NCBI GenBank assembly: GCA_016718155.1
Contig: JADKEH010000044.1
Location: 248,001-312,000, forward strand
Reading direction: 5' to 3'
From: Candidatus Rhodoferax randersensis
GTDB lineage: Bacteria > Pseudomonadota > Gammaproteobacteria > Burkholderiales > Burkholderiaceae_C
DNA length: 64,000 nt
Shown here: positions 17,268 through 25,316 of the stretch, one piece after another
Position numbering within the stretch: position 1 is the stretch's first letter
Layout of the letters: each line of letters starts with the position of its first letter
The notes under the pieces: generated by a model
What the model was told of the DNA's origin: nothing
The model's database searches: none
The model's input: only the letters and a program-made list of their open reading frames with translations
Position numbers and translations under genes: made by a program

Positions 17268-17476
17268 CGCGCGGGCCCCCGGGGGCCCGCCCCGGGCGGG
17301 GGGGGGGGGGCGGGCGGCGGGCGCGGCCGGCCCGGGCGCGCCGCCGGGGGGGGGGCGGCGGGGGAGGGAGAGGCCGCCCCCCCGGCGGGGGGGGGGCGGG
17401 GCCGCCGGGGGGGGCGGCCCGCGCGGGCCGGGGCGCCGGCCCGCGGCCGGGGCCCGCGGAGGGGGGGGGGGGGGGC
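17268..17476. other. Near-pure G/C low-complexity tract, probable sequence artefact
   Basis: Over about 200 bases there are only a handful of A residues and essentially no T. The tract includes G runs of 13 (17298-17310), 10 (17346-17355) and 15 (17461-17475). It interrupts the 3' end of the hydroxyisobutyrate dehydrogenase-like gene. Nothing like it occurs elsewhere in the window. Failed base calling or an artificial contig join explains it better than biology. Confidence 0.75.
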
Positions 17477-18299
17477 CGAGCGGCTGCAGCGCGGCCTCCA
17501 CGGCCAGGCGGGTGTCCTTCTCAAGCAGCGTCATGTGCGCGCGCGGTGCCGGGTCACCCTCGATCGCTCGGCGCATGCGGTCCGTGCCAATCCAGCTCTG
17601 CCCGCTGGAGCGCTCAATCACATCCAGGGTTGTGGCTGGATCCAGGCCCATGCGCCGCGCCAGCGCCAGCGATTCCGCAGCACCCACCAAATTAATACCA
17701 GCGAGCAAGTTATTGACCAGCTTGGTGCGCGCACCATCGCCCACGCGCTGGCTGATGCGAAACAGGTTGTGGGAGAGGGCTCGAAGCAGGCGCTCGTGTT
17801 GATCAAACACCGAGTCCGCACAAGCCACCATCAGGCTCATCGAACCGTCGAGCGCGCGCGCTGGTCCGCCAGACATCGGGGCATCGATGGCATGAAGGCC
17901 GCGCTGCGCCAGGCGGATGGCCAGACGCTCGGTGTCATGCGGGCCGATGGTGGGGCACAACATCACCGCACTTGCGCTTTGCATGACCTCGGCCGCCCCA
18001 CCCGGTCCAAACAGCACGTCCTCAGTCTGCGCAGCATCCACCACACAGATCACCACCGCTGATGCCTGCATCGCAGCCTGCGCCGGCTGCGCGAACGAGT
18101 CGGCCCCCAGCGCCTGCAGTGCCTGCATCCGCTCGGGTACGAGATCGCAAACATGGACACGCCAGCCTTGAGCCAACAAGTTCCGAGCCATCGCAGCGCC
18201 CATGTTGCCGACTCCGATCACCGCCACCGGGGCCTGCGCCGCTGGCCCGGCGTCAGCGACCTTGATCGTGTCAGAGACTGGCACAGCGGCTGCGGCCAT
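17477..18299 (-). pseudogene. 3-hydroxyisobutyrate dehydrogenase-like NAD(P)-dependent oxidoreductase (3' end lost)
   Basis: About 270 residues of a beta-hydroxyacid dehydrogenase are clear. There is a Rossmann fold (AVIGVGNMGAAMARNL), the substrate loop DAPMSGGPARALDGSMS, and the catalytic lysine region GDGARTKLVNNLLAGINL. Relatives reduce or oxidise 3-hydroxyisobutyrate or tartronate semialdehyde; the substrate is not determined. The protein should continue for about 25 more residues after LLEKDTRLAVEAA, but the frame runs into the G/C-only tract. Whether the gene is truly broken or only badly sequenced cannot be told. The ATG at 18299 lies 3 bases after the rodA stop codon, so it is probably cotranscribed with rodA. 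Confidence 0.8.
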
Positions 18300-18301
18300 G
18301 C

Positions 18302-19456
18302 CTAGGACTGCACCAGACGTTTGGACTTGGCTATCGACATCAGAATACCCAGGCCCATGCCCAGCGTCACCATCGCCGTGCCGCCATAGCTGATGAACGG
18401 CAAGGGCACCCCCACGACGGGCAGGATGCCGCTGACCATGCCCATGTTGACGAACGCGTAAGTGAAGAAGATCAGCGTCACGCTGCCGGCCAGCAGCCTC
18501 GAAAACAGGGTGGGCGCGTCCATCGCGATCATCAGGCCGCGCAAAACCAGAAAGATGAACGCGGCAATCAGCCCGAGATTGCCCAGCAAGCCGAACTCCT
18601 CGGAGAAAGCCGCGAAGATGAAGTCGGTGGTGCGCTCGGGAATGAACTCCAGGTGCGTCTGGGTCCCCTGCATGAAGCCCTTGCCACCGAGCCCCCCCGA
18701 GCCAATCGCAATCATCCCTTGAATCGTGTGAAAACCCTTGCCAAGCGGGTCTCGCGACGGATCCAGCAAGGTGCAGATGCGCTGCTGCTGGTAGTCGTGC
18801 AAGACCGGCCAGCGCGCACCGTCGGCACACAGACGCGGCTCAAACACAATCAGCGAAACGATCAGCGCCGCCCCCAGCGCGACAGGTGGGAGCACCAACT
18901 TCCAGCTCAGGCCAGCAAAGAAAATAACGGAAAGGCCGGTCGACAGCACCAGTATGGCGGTGCCCAGGTCAGGCTGCCTGACAATCAGTGCTATCGGCAT
19001 CGCCAGCAGCAAGCCAGCCGCCGCAAAGTCCAGTGGGCGAAGCTGCCCCTCGCGCTTCTGAAACCACCAGGCCAGCATCAGCGGCATCGCGATCTTCATG
19101 ATTTCGCTGGGCTGAATCGTGATGCCCAGGTTGATCCAGCGTCGCGCGCCCTTCTTGGTGATGCCGAAGATGGCCACCGCAATCAGCAGGGCCAGGCCCA
19201 GCGTGTACAGCGGCACCGCCAGCGACATCAGGCGCTGGGGTGGTATCTGCGCCACCAGCATCATGATGCCGGCCGCAATCAGCATATTGCGGCCATGGTC
19301 CTGAAACCGCGTCCCGTGGTCATGGCCAGAGGAGTACATGGTCAACATGCCAGCGCCGGCGAGCAACAACACCGCGACGACCAGGGGGCCGTCAAAATCG
19401 CGGAACCAAGGCAAAACGCGCCGCCACAGCGGGGGAGTTTCAAATGCAACAGCCAT
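18302..19456 (-). CDS. rodA: Rod shape-determining SEDS glycosyltransferase RodA
   Basis: The 384-residue polytopic membrane protein polymerises peptidoglycan for cell elongation with a class B penicillin-binding protein. SEDS features are seen: ARRWINLGITIQPSEIMKI, RQPDLGTAILVL with the catalytic Asp, GGLGGKGFMQGTQTHLEFIPERTTDFIFA, and PLPFISYGGTAMV near the end. HLEFIPERTTDFIF and the short N-terminus distinguish it from FtsW, which is also present (57203-58474). It has no Shine-Dalgarno sequence; GATAAT lies 8 bases before the ATG. The usual mreBCD/mrdA partners are not in view. Confidence 0.95.
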   Translation of the reverse strand: MAVAFETPPLWRRVLPWFRDFDGPLVVAVLLLAGAGMLTMYSSGHDHGTRFQDHGRNMLIAAGIMMLVAQIPPQRLMSLAVPLYTLGLALLIAVAIFGITKKGARRWINLGITIQPSEIMKIAMPLMLAWWFQKREGQLRPLDFAAAGLLLAMPIALIVRQPDLGTAILVLSTGLSVIFFAGLSWKLVLPPVALGAALIVSLIVFEPRLCADGARWPVLHDYQQQRICTLLDPSRDPLGKGFHTIQGMIAIGSGGLGGKGFMQGTQTHLEFIPERTTDFIFAAFSEEFGLLGNLGLIAAFIFLVLRGLMIAMDAPTLFSRLLAGSVTLIFFTYAFVNMGMVSGILPVVGVPLPFISYGGTAMVTLGMGLGILMSIAKSKRLVQS

Positions 19457-19464
19457 TGGGCGAG

Positions 19465-19470
19465 ATTATC
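19465..19470 (-). promoter_or_regulatory. -10-like element before rodA
   Basis: On the minus strand GATAAT ends 8 bases before the rodA ATG, with no Shine-Dalgarno sequence between. It fits the near-leaderless pattern seen at several genes here. Confidence 0.35.
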
Positions 19471-19517
19471 GCCAATCGGGATGGCCCCAACACCCCGACC
19501 AGGGATGCCGCTCTGCC

Positions 19518-19523
19518 TATGAT
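19518..19523 (+). promoter_or_regulatory. -10-like element 6 bases before the YqiA-like gene
   Basis: TATGAT is followed by GGCGAC and then ATG. A weak -35 (CCGACC, 19495-19500) lies 17 bases upstream. Transcription would start at or next to the A of the start codon. Confidence 0.45.
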
Positions 19524-19529
19524 GGCGAC

Positions 19530-20114
19530 ATGACCACCACGCACCTGCTCTACCTGCACGGGTTTCGATCCTCGCCCCTCTCGACGAAGGCCCGCCTCAT
19601 GGCGGCCTGGGTGGCCAGCCACCACCCTGGCTTGACCTGGTGGTGCCCCCAACTGCCACCCTCGCCCCAAGCGGCGGCTGAATTGATCGGCCAGGGGACT
19701 GCGAACTGGCCGCGCGAGTCGATGGCTGTCATTGGCTCCTCGCTAGGGGGCTTCTACGCCACCTGGGTGGCAGAACAAACACGCTGCCGGGCGGTACTGC
19801 TCAACCCGGCAGTGGACCCGGCGCGCGACCTGGCCCAGCACCTGGGGGAGCACACCCTTTGGCACCAGCCGCAGGAACGCTTTTACTTCCAGCCCGAGTA
19901 TGTGGATGAGCTGCGTGCGCTGCAATGTGGCGGCCCCCGCCAGCCCGAGAACTACCTGTGCATCATTGCCCGGGGCGACGAAGTGCTGGACTGGCACGAA
20001 ATGACGGCCCGATACGCTGGCGTCCGCATCAAGCTACTGCCCGCAGGCGACCACGCCTTGAGCGACTTTGAAGACCACTTAGGTGAGATCGTCGAGTTTC
20101 TCGGTCTGGACTGA
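19530..20114 (+). CDS. YqiA/YcfP-family alpha/beta hydrolase (esterase-like)
   Basis: The 194-residue protein has a compact alpha/beta hydrolase fold. It opens with LLYLHGFRSSPLSTKA and has the nucleophile elbow VIGSSLGGFYATW. The acid residue is likely in CIIARGDEVLDW and the catalytic His in PAGDHALSDFEDHL. The E. coli relative YqiA is an esterase of unknown physiological substrate. It is divergent from rodA and lies 31 bases before the RNase gene, with which it may be cotranscribed. A start further upstream is rejected because the family N-terminus begins at this methionine. Confidence 0.87.
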   Translation: MTTTHLLYLHGFRSSPLSTKARLMAAWVASHHPGLTWWCPQLPPSPQAAAELIGQGTANWPRESMAVIGSSLGGFYATWVAEQTRCRAVLLNPAVDPARDLAQHLGEHTLWHQPQERFYFQPEYVDELRALQCGGPRQPENYLCIIARGDEVLDWHEMTARYAGVRIKLLPAGDHALSDFEDHLGEIVEFLGLD

Positions 20115-20132
20115 CGTGACCGGTTTTGCTGG

Positions 20133-20138
20133 GACAAT
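20133..20138 (+). promoter_or_regulatory. -10-like element 7 bases before the RNase gene
   Basis: GACAAT is followed by seven bases and then ATG; CTGACG (20111-20116) with a 16-base spacer could serve as -35. No Shine-Dalgarno sequence is present. Confidence 0.35.
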
Positions 20139-20145
20139 CGACCCC

Positions 20146-22200
20146 ATGTTTTTATTGTTTGAAGAAGCCGGCAAGCATCTGGCCGGTCGGGTCCTGTCCG
20201 AAACAGATTCGTCCGCCCAGGTGGAGCTCGACAGCGGCAAGCGGGTCAAGGTCAAGGCCGCCAACATGCTGCTCAAGTTCGAGAAGCCGGCACCTGCCGA
20301 GCTGGTCAGCACCGCACAGGCCCTGAGCCAGAGCATCGAGCTCGAACTGGCCTGGGAATTCGCGCCCGAAGAAGAGTTTGACTTCCACGACCTGGCGCGG
20401 GACTACTTCCAGGCCAATCCGACGCTGGTGGAACAGGCTGCCGCGCTGTTTCGCCTGTTCGAGGCGCCGCACTACTTCCGCCGCGCCGGTAAAGGGCGCT
20501 TTCGCAAGGCCAGCGCCGATATCCTGGCGCAGGCACTGGCAGCCATCGAGAAGAAGAAGCAAGTCGCCTTGCAGGTAGAACAGTGGGTACAGACCCTGAG
20601 CGCTGGCCAGTGCCCCGAGCCAATTCGCGATCAGCTTTACAAGATCTTGTTCAAACCGGACAAGAACGCGCCCGAGTACAAAGCCGTGGTAGAGGCCTCG
20701 CGCGCCACCCATCTGGGGCCGCTGGAACTGCTGCAAAAGGTCGGTGCCATTGACTCGCCCTACCAGTTCCATTGGCGCCGCTTCCTGCTGGAGAGCTTTC
20801 CAAAGGGCACGGCATTCCCGGCGCTGCAGGCACCCTCGATCAAGGACGAGTTGCCCTTGTCCACAGCGCAGGCCTTCTCGATCGACGACTCGGCCACCAC
20901 CGAGATCGACGACGCGCTGTCGGTGCAGGGCCTGGGCAGCGGCACGGTGGTGCTGGGCGTTCACATTGCGGCGCCCGGGCTGGCGGTGTTGCCGGGTAGC
21001 CCGATCGACCAGTTGGGGCGTGCACGTCTTTCGACGGTCTACATGCCGGGCCACAAGATCACCATGCTGCCCGATGCCGTGGTGCAGGCGTACACCCTGC
21101 AAGCCGGGCAGGCGTGCCCGGCAGTGTCGCTGTATGTGACGCTGGACGAGGCCACGCTGGATGTGAAATCAAGTGAGACCCGGCTCGAACGGGTGTTCAT
21201 CAGCGTCAACCTGCGCCACGACCAGCTCGACACGGTGGTCACTGAGCAGTGGCTGCAAGACCCCTCGTTTTCACACGTAAGCGACCCTCAATCGTTACTG
21301 GAAGAGCGCGAGCCGCTATCATTTTTGTATCAACTGGCGAAGAAATTGAAAGCCGCGCGCGAAGTGGTGCGTGGTAAGCCCGAGACCTTCAACCGGCCGG
21401 ACTACAACTTTCGCCTGCTCGACAAGGCAACCGATGAGCCGGCCGGCAGCGAGACCGTGCAGATCAGTGTTCGCCAGCGCGGTGCACCGTTGGATTTGAT
21501 AGTGGCCGAGGCGATGATCCTGGCCAACAGCACCTGGGGCGGCTGGCTGGCCAGCTTGGGCGTGCCCGGCATCTACCGCAGCCAGGCCAGCCTGGCGCCC
21601 GGCGTCAAAGTGCGCATGGGCACCAGGGCACTGCCGCACGCCGGCATCGGCGTGCCAAGCTACTGCTGGAGCACCTCGCCGCTGCGCCGCTACACCGATC
21701 TGGTGAACCAGTGGCAAATCATCGCCTGCGCGCGCCATGGCAAGACCGCTGCGCTGGCAGCACCGTTCAAACCGAAGGACGCTGACCTGTTTTCGATCAT
21801 CTCCAGCTTCGACGCCGCCTACAGCGCCTACAACGGCTTTCAGGGCGCCATGGAACGTTACTGGACCTTGAAGTACGTGCAGCAGCATGGCCTGGAGCTG
21901 ATCGAGGCCACGCTGTTCAAGGAGAACCTGGTGCGCGCCGACAACTTCCCGCTGGTGCTTGGCGTGCTGGGCGCCAAGGATCTGCCGCGTGGCTGCCGTG
22001 TGCGAGTGAAGCTTGGCCACATCGATTTTGTAAGCCTGGACGTGACCGGCACGGTACTCGAACGACTCGATGGCGAAGCCCCCGTGACAGGCGCGACCGA
22101 GGCAGACGACGAGGAAGACGATGTCGCCACTGGCCCCATCGCCATCGCCGTGGACCTCAATGAGGCCGAGCCTGGCCCCGGCGATAATCCCCAGCCGTGA
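20146..22200 (+). CDS. RNase II/RNase R-family exoribonuclease
   Basis: The 684-residue protein degrades RNA from the 3' end. A short N-terminal OB-like part (MFLLFEEAGKHLAGRV) precedes a helical region. The catalytic RNB domain begins at about residue 240, with the Asp cluster SIDDSATTEIDDALSV and HIAAPGLAVLPGS. The typical LGVPGIYRSQA and CWSTSPLRRYTDLVNQ motifs lie near residues 470-515. The C-terminus has a weak S1-like part and an acidic tail (ADDEEDDVATG). It is an atypical RNB protein common in Burkholderiales, shorter than RNase R, so I do not assign rnb or rnr. Confidence 0.88.
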   Translation: MFLLFEEAGKHLAGRVLSETDSSAQVELDSGKRVKVKAANMLLKFEKPAPAELVSTAQALSQSIELELAWEFAPEEEFDFHDLARDYFQANPTLVEQAAALFRLFEAPHYFRRAGKGRFRKASADILAQALAAIEKKKQVALQVEQWVQTLSAGQCPEPIRDQLYKILFKPDKNAPEYKAVVEASRATHLGPLELLQKVGAIDSPYQFHWRRFLLESFPKGTAFPALQAPSIKDELPLSTAQAFSIDDSATTEIDDALSVQGLGSGTVVLGVHIAAPGLAVLPGSPIDQLGRARLSTVYMPGHKITMLPDAVVQAYTLQAGQACPAVSLYVTLDEATLDVKSSETRLERVFISVNLRHDQLDTVVTEQWLQDPSFSHVSDPQSLLEEREPLSFLYQLAKKLKAAREVVRGKPETFNRPDYNFRLLDKATDEPAGSETVQISVRQRGAPLDLIVAEAMILANSTWGGWLASLGVPGIYRSQASLAPGVKVRMGTRALPHAGIGVPSYCWSTSPLRRYTDLVNQWQIIACARHGKTAALAAPFKPKDADLFSIISSFDAAYSAYNGFQGAMERYWTLKYVQQHGLELIEATLFKENLVRADNFPLVLGVLGAKDLPRGCRVRVKLGHIDFVSLDVTGTVLERLDGEAPVTGATEADDEEDDVATGPIAIAVDLNEAEPGPGDNPQP

Positions 22201-23054
22201 ATCTGCGCGCTTTAAGCACCCTTCAGCTCGCCCTTGGCGCCTCGGTCGCCGTGCATGCGGTGCTGCTGAGCGTGCGCTTTGTTGATCCAGAGGCTTTTCG
22301 GCGTGTCTTTGAAGACGCGCCGCTGGAAGTGGTGCTGGTCAATGCCCGCACCAACGAGCGCCCGGAACAAGCCAAGGCAATCGCCCAGTTCTCCATGGCG
22401 GGCGGCGGCGAGGCTGACAAGGGTCGCGCCAGCAGCCCGCTGCCGCCGTCCATGATCTCGGAGACCGGCGAGACCATGGAGGAAGAAGAGCAACGCAAGC
22501 TGCAGGCCATGCAGGAGCAGCAGAACCTGATGCTGGCGCAGATCAAGAGCCAGCTCGCGGCCTTGCCACCTCCCGATCCGCGCCAGGCTCACCACACCGC
22601 TGAGTACCTTGAACGCGAGCAAAAGCGTCGTCAGTTGATCCGCTTGCTGGCCGAGATCGAGCGCCGCATCAACCAGGAAAATGCACGCCCCAAGAAGCGC
22701 TACATCAGCCCGGCCACACGTGAAGAGGTCTACGCGATCTACTACGACAAGCTGCGCCGCGCGATCGAAGACAAGGGCACCGAGAACTTCCCCGAACTCG
22801 CCGGCAAAAAGCTCTACGGCGAGCTGACCATGATCGTCACCATCAACCACGATGGTCGCGTTTTGTCCACCGAGATCGTGGAGAGCTCGGGTAACCGCAC
22901 GCTGGACCGCCGCGCCGAGGTGATCGCGCGCAGCGCCGGGCCGTTTGGAAATTTTAATGAAGCGATGCGGCGCAAGGCGGACCAGATTCTGGTGGTGTCA
23001 CGCTTCAAGTTCACCCGCGACGAAACGCTGGAAACACGCCTGACTTCGCGATAA
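22197..23054 (+). CDS. TonB-like energy transducer family protein
   Basis: The 285-residue protein has an N-terminal transmembrane anchor (LALGASVAVHAVLLSVRFV). A coiled-coil, Gln/Glu-rich stretch (MEEEEQRKLQAMQEQQN, about residues 95-165) spans the periplasm. The C-terminal domain is TonB-like (YGELTMIVTINHDGRVLSTE, IVESSGNRTLDRRA). TonB passes proton-motive energy from ExbB/ExbD to outer-membrane receptors, but none of these partners is nearby, so the role is uncertain. The GTG start overlaps the RNase stop codon by 4 bases, indicating translational coupling. Confidence 0.8.
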   Translation: MNLRALSTLQLALGASVAVHAVLLSVRFVDPEAFRRVFEDAPLEVVLVNARTNERPEQAKAIAQFSMAGGGEADKGRASSPLPPSMISETGETMEEEEQRKLQAMQEQQNLMLAQIKSQLAALPPPDPRQAHHTAEYLEREQKRRQLIRLLAEIERRINQENARPKKRYISPATREEVYAIYYDKLRRAIEDKGTENFPELAGKKLYGELTMIVTINHDGRVLSTEIVESSGNRTLDRRAEVIARSAGPFGNFNEAMRRKADQILVVSRFKFTRDETLETRLTSR

Positions 23055-23056
23055 CC

Positions 23057-23890
23057 ATGGACCAATACTGCGTAATGGGCAACCCGGTGGCGCACAGCCA
23101 GTCGCCATGGATTCATGCGCGCTTTGCGGAGCTGACCGGCCAAACCCTGGACTATGGGCGCCGGCTGGTAGCCACCGATGGTTTGGCCGACGCGGTGCGC
23201 GCCTTTACCGCCGAGGGGGGCAAGGGCTGCAACATCACGGTTCCCTTCAAGTTCGAGGCACAGGCACTGGCGCAGCACGCCAGCGAACGGGCGCTGCTGG
23301 CGCAGGCCGCCAATACGCTGAGCTTCTTGCCCGGGGGCATCTTCGCCGACAACACCGACGGCATTGGACTGGTGCAGGACATCCGGGCCAACGCCGGCTT
23401 TAACCTGCAAGGTCGCCAGGTGCTGCTGATCGGCGCCGGCGGTGCCGCTGCCGGTGTGTTGGGGCCGCTCATCCTTGCAAAACCGACTGGCATCACGGTA
23501 GCCAACCGCAGCCCGGACAAGGCGCAGGCGCTGGTGCAGCGCCACACGCCACTGGCAACGCTGCACCGGGTGGCACTGCAAACCAGCGCCCTGGACACAG
23601 TGCCTGGCTCGTTTGATTTGGTCGTGAATGCGACAAGCAGCAGCCTCAGTGGCGCGGGCTCGCCCGTGTTCGCCAGCACACTCAAGCCCGGCACACTGGT
23701 CTACGACATGATGTATGGCCCTGCGGCACAGCCCTTCATGGTTTGGGCTGTGGCGCATGGCGCGCAGGCGCGCGACGGTCTGGGCATGCTGGTGGAGCAA
23801 GCTGCCGAGGCCTTCAGCCTCTGGCGCGGTGTGCGCCCGCCCAGCGCACAGGTGCTGGTCGAGTTGCGTCAGCACCTGGCGCAGCACTGA
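23057..23890 (+). CDS. aroE: Shikimate dehydrogenase AroE
   Basis: The 277-residue NADPH enzyme reduces 3-dehydroshikimate to shikimate. The N-terminal substrate motif NPVAHSQSPWIHARF, the catalytic lysine in NITVPFKFEA, and the catalytic Asp in DNTDGIGLVQDI are visible. The NADP-binding loop is LIGAGGAAAGVLG, followed by NRSPDKA. Length matches AroE (about 272-285). It lies two bases after the TonB-like gene, in one run of genes from YqiA to RuvC. Confidence 0.96.
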   Translation: MDQYCVMGNPVAHSQSPWIHARFAELTGQTLDYGRRLVATDGLADAVRAFTAEGGKGCNITVPFKFEAQALAQHASERALLAQAANTLSFLPGGIFADNTDGIGLVQDIRANAGFNLQGRQVLLIGAGGAAAGVLGPLILAKPTGITVANRSPDKAQALVQRHTPLATLHRVALQTSALDTVPGSFDLVVNATSSSLSGAGSPVFASTLKPGTLVYDMMYGPAAQPFMVWAVAHGAQARDGLGMLVEQAAEAFSLWRGVRPPSAQVLVELRQHLAQH

Positions 23891-23902
23891 GAAGAGCCCC
23901 GC

Positions 23903-24646
23903 ATGAAGCCCGTGCTGCGCTGGCTGGCCCTGTTGGGCTTGGCGATACTGGCTCTGCAGCTGTTCTTCGTGCTGCGCATTGGCGCGATGGCCGTGCTCAA
24001 CCCGCAGTCCACCGCATTCGAACGCTCGGAGGCCTGGCGACTGGCCACCCAGAAGCCCAGCTTTCGCTGGCGCCAACAGTGGCGTGCCTACCCCGATATC
24101 TCCATCAACCTCAAGCGCGCGGTCATCGCGTCGGAGGACGATGGCTTTGTCGGCCACGAGGGCGTCGACTGGAACGCCCTGGAGAAAGCCTGGAAGAAAA
24201 ACGCCAAGGCGGAAGCCCAGATCACACGCAAGGCCACGGCGGATGCCGGCAAAAGCAAGCCAGCTACCAAACCACCGAAAGTGGTGGGCGGCTCGACCAT
24301 CACCCAGCAACTGGCCAAAAACCTGTTCCTGTCGGGCGAGCGCACACTGCTGCGAAAGGGCCAGGAAATGGTCTTGACCCTGATGCTGGAGGCGCTGCTG
24401 AGCAAGCAACGCATTCTGGAGATCTACCTCAACAGCGTGGAATGGGGCGAGGGCGTATTCGGCGCCGAGGCCGCCGCACAGCACTATTTTCGCAAGCCTG
24501 CCTCCGAACTGGCGCCACTGGAAGCTGCCCGCCTGGCGGCCATGCTGCCACGCCCCAAGTACTTCGAAAAGCTGCCCCAATCGGCCTACCTGAGCGAGCG
24601 CGCCAACACGCTGGTGGCACGCATGCCCAGCGCCGAGCTGCCCTGA
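23903..24646 (+). CDS. mtgA: Monofunctional biosynthetic peptidoglycan transglycosylase MtgA
   Basis: The 247-residue GT51 enzyme polymerises lipid II into glycan strands. One N-terminal membrane helix (WLALLGLAILALQLFFVL) anchors it. The catalytic Glu lies in VIASEDDGFVGHEGVDW. The GGSTITQQLAKNLFLSGERTL and LEIYLNSVEWGEGVFGAEAA motifs complete the active site. Between the first two motifs there is a Lys/Ala-rich insert of about 30 residues (KAEAQITRKATADAGKSKP) longer than in E. coli MtgA. Confidence 0.95.
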   Translation: MKPVLRWLALLGLAILALQLFFVLRIGAMAVLNPQSTAFERSEAWRLATQKPSFRWRQQWRAYPDISINLKRAVIASEDDGFVGHEGVDWNALEKAWKKNAKAEAQITRKATADAGKSKPATKPPKVVGGSTITQQLAKNLFLSGERTLLRKGQEMVLTLMLEALLSKQRILEIYLNSVEWGEGVFGAEAAAQHYFRKPASELAPLEAARLAAMLPRPKYFEKLPQSAYLSERANTLVARMPSAELP

Positions 24647-24679
24647 GCGCAATGGCGTCGACGCCGACGATGCCCTCTG

Positions 24680-24685
24680 TATCAT
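24680..24685 (+). promoter_or_regulatory. -10-like element 7 bases before the PlsC-like gene
   Basis: TATCAT is followed by CGCGGCC and ATG; a TCGACG hexamer (24658-24663) 16 bases upstream is a possible -35. No Shine-Dalgarno sequence is present. Confidence 0.4.
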
Positions 24686-24692
24686 CGCGGCC

Positions 24693-25304
24693 ATGCGCGC
24701 AAAGTTAATGAGCTGGTTTCTGTTGGGACTGATCCGTGTCCTGACCGGGTCGCAAGCCCGTTGGTACGGCTGCCCCCCAAAGGCCGAGCAACGGATCTAC
24801 TTTGCCAACCACCAGAGCCATGCCGATCTGGTCATGATCTGGGCCGCGCTGCCCAAGGAACTTCGTGCCGTCACGCGCGCCATCGCCGCCAAGGACTATT
24901 GGACCAAGACCCCGTTCAAGCGTTGGTTGACCAGCGCCGTGTTCAACGTGATCTACGTCTCGCGTGACCGCAGCGCCGACGAGGACCCGCTGGAGCCCTT
25001 GTGCGAGGCGCTGCAGCATGGCGACTCGATCATCCTGTTCCCCGAAGGCACGCGCGGCAGCGCCGATGAACCCCAGCCCTTCAAGGCCGGCTTGTACAAC
25101 CTGGCGCAGCGCTTTCCCAACGTGGTACTGGTGCCGGCCTGGATCAACAACGTGCAGCGCGTCATGCCCAAAGGCGAGGTGGTGCCGGTGCCGGTGCTGT
25201 GCTCGGTGACCTTCGGCGCGTCCATGCATCTGCAGGATGGCGAGGAGCGGCGCGCCTTTCTGGAGCGGGCGCGCAGCGCCGTCATCGCGCTGCGCGAGGT
25301 CTGA
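24693..25304 (+). CDS. 1-acyl-sn-glycerol-3-phosphate acyltransferase-like protein (PlsC family)
   Basis: The 203-residue membrane-associated acyltransferase carries the HxxxxD catalytic motif (NHQSHADLVMIW) and the FPEGTRGSADEPQPFKAG glycerophosphate-binding motif. The NVVLVPAWINN segment is also typical. PlsC enzymes make phosphatidic acid, the substrate of CdsA, and a CdsA-like gene follows after 12 bases. The pair is probably an operon for phospholipid synthesis. This gene may be a second copy beside a main plsC elsewhere. The ATG follows a -10-like element and has no Shine-Dalgarno sequence. Confidence 0.88.
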   Translation: MRAKLMSWFLLGLIRVLTGSQARWYGCPPKAEQRIYFANHQSHADLVMIWAALPKELRAVTRAIAAKDYWTKTPFKRWLTSAVFNVIYVSRDRSADEDPLEPLCEALQHGDSIILFPEGTRGSADEPQPFKAGLYNLAQRFPNVVLVPAWINNVQRVMPKGEVVPVPVLCSVTFGASMHLQDGEERRAFLERARSAVIALREV

Positions 25305-25316
25305 ACGTTCAACCCG

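Noticed and set aside
17160..18062. Long plus-strand open frame rich in Gly, Arg and Pro
   Set aside because: It arises from the G/C-only tract and is antisense to the dehydrogenase gene; it has no recognisable domain.
18300..18830. N-terminal extension of the hydroxyisobutyrate dehydrogenase frame
   Set aside because: It is an out-of-frame reading of the rodA coding sequence. The Rossmann motif follows soon after the methionine at 18299.
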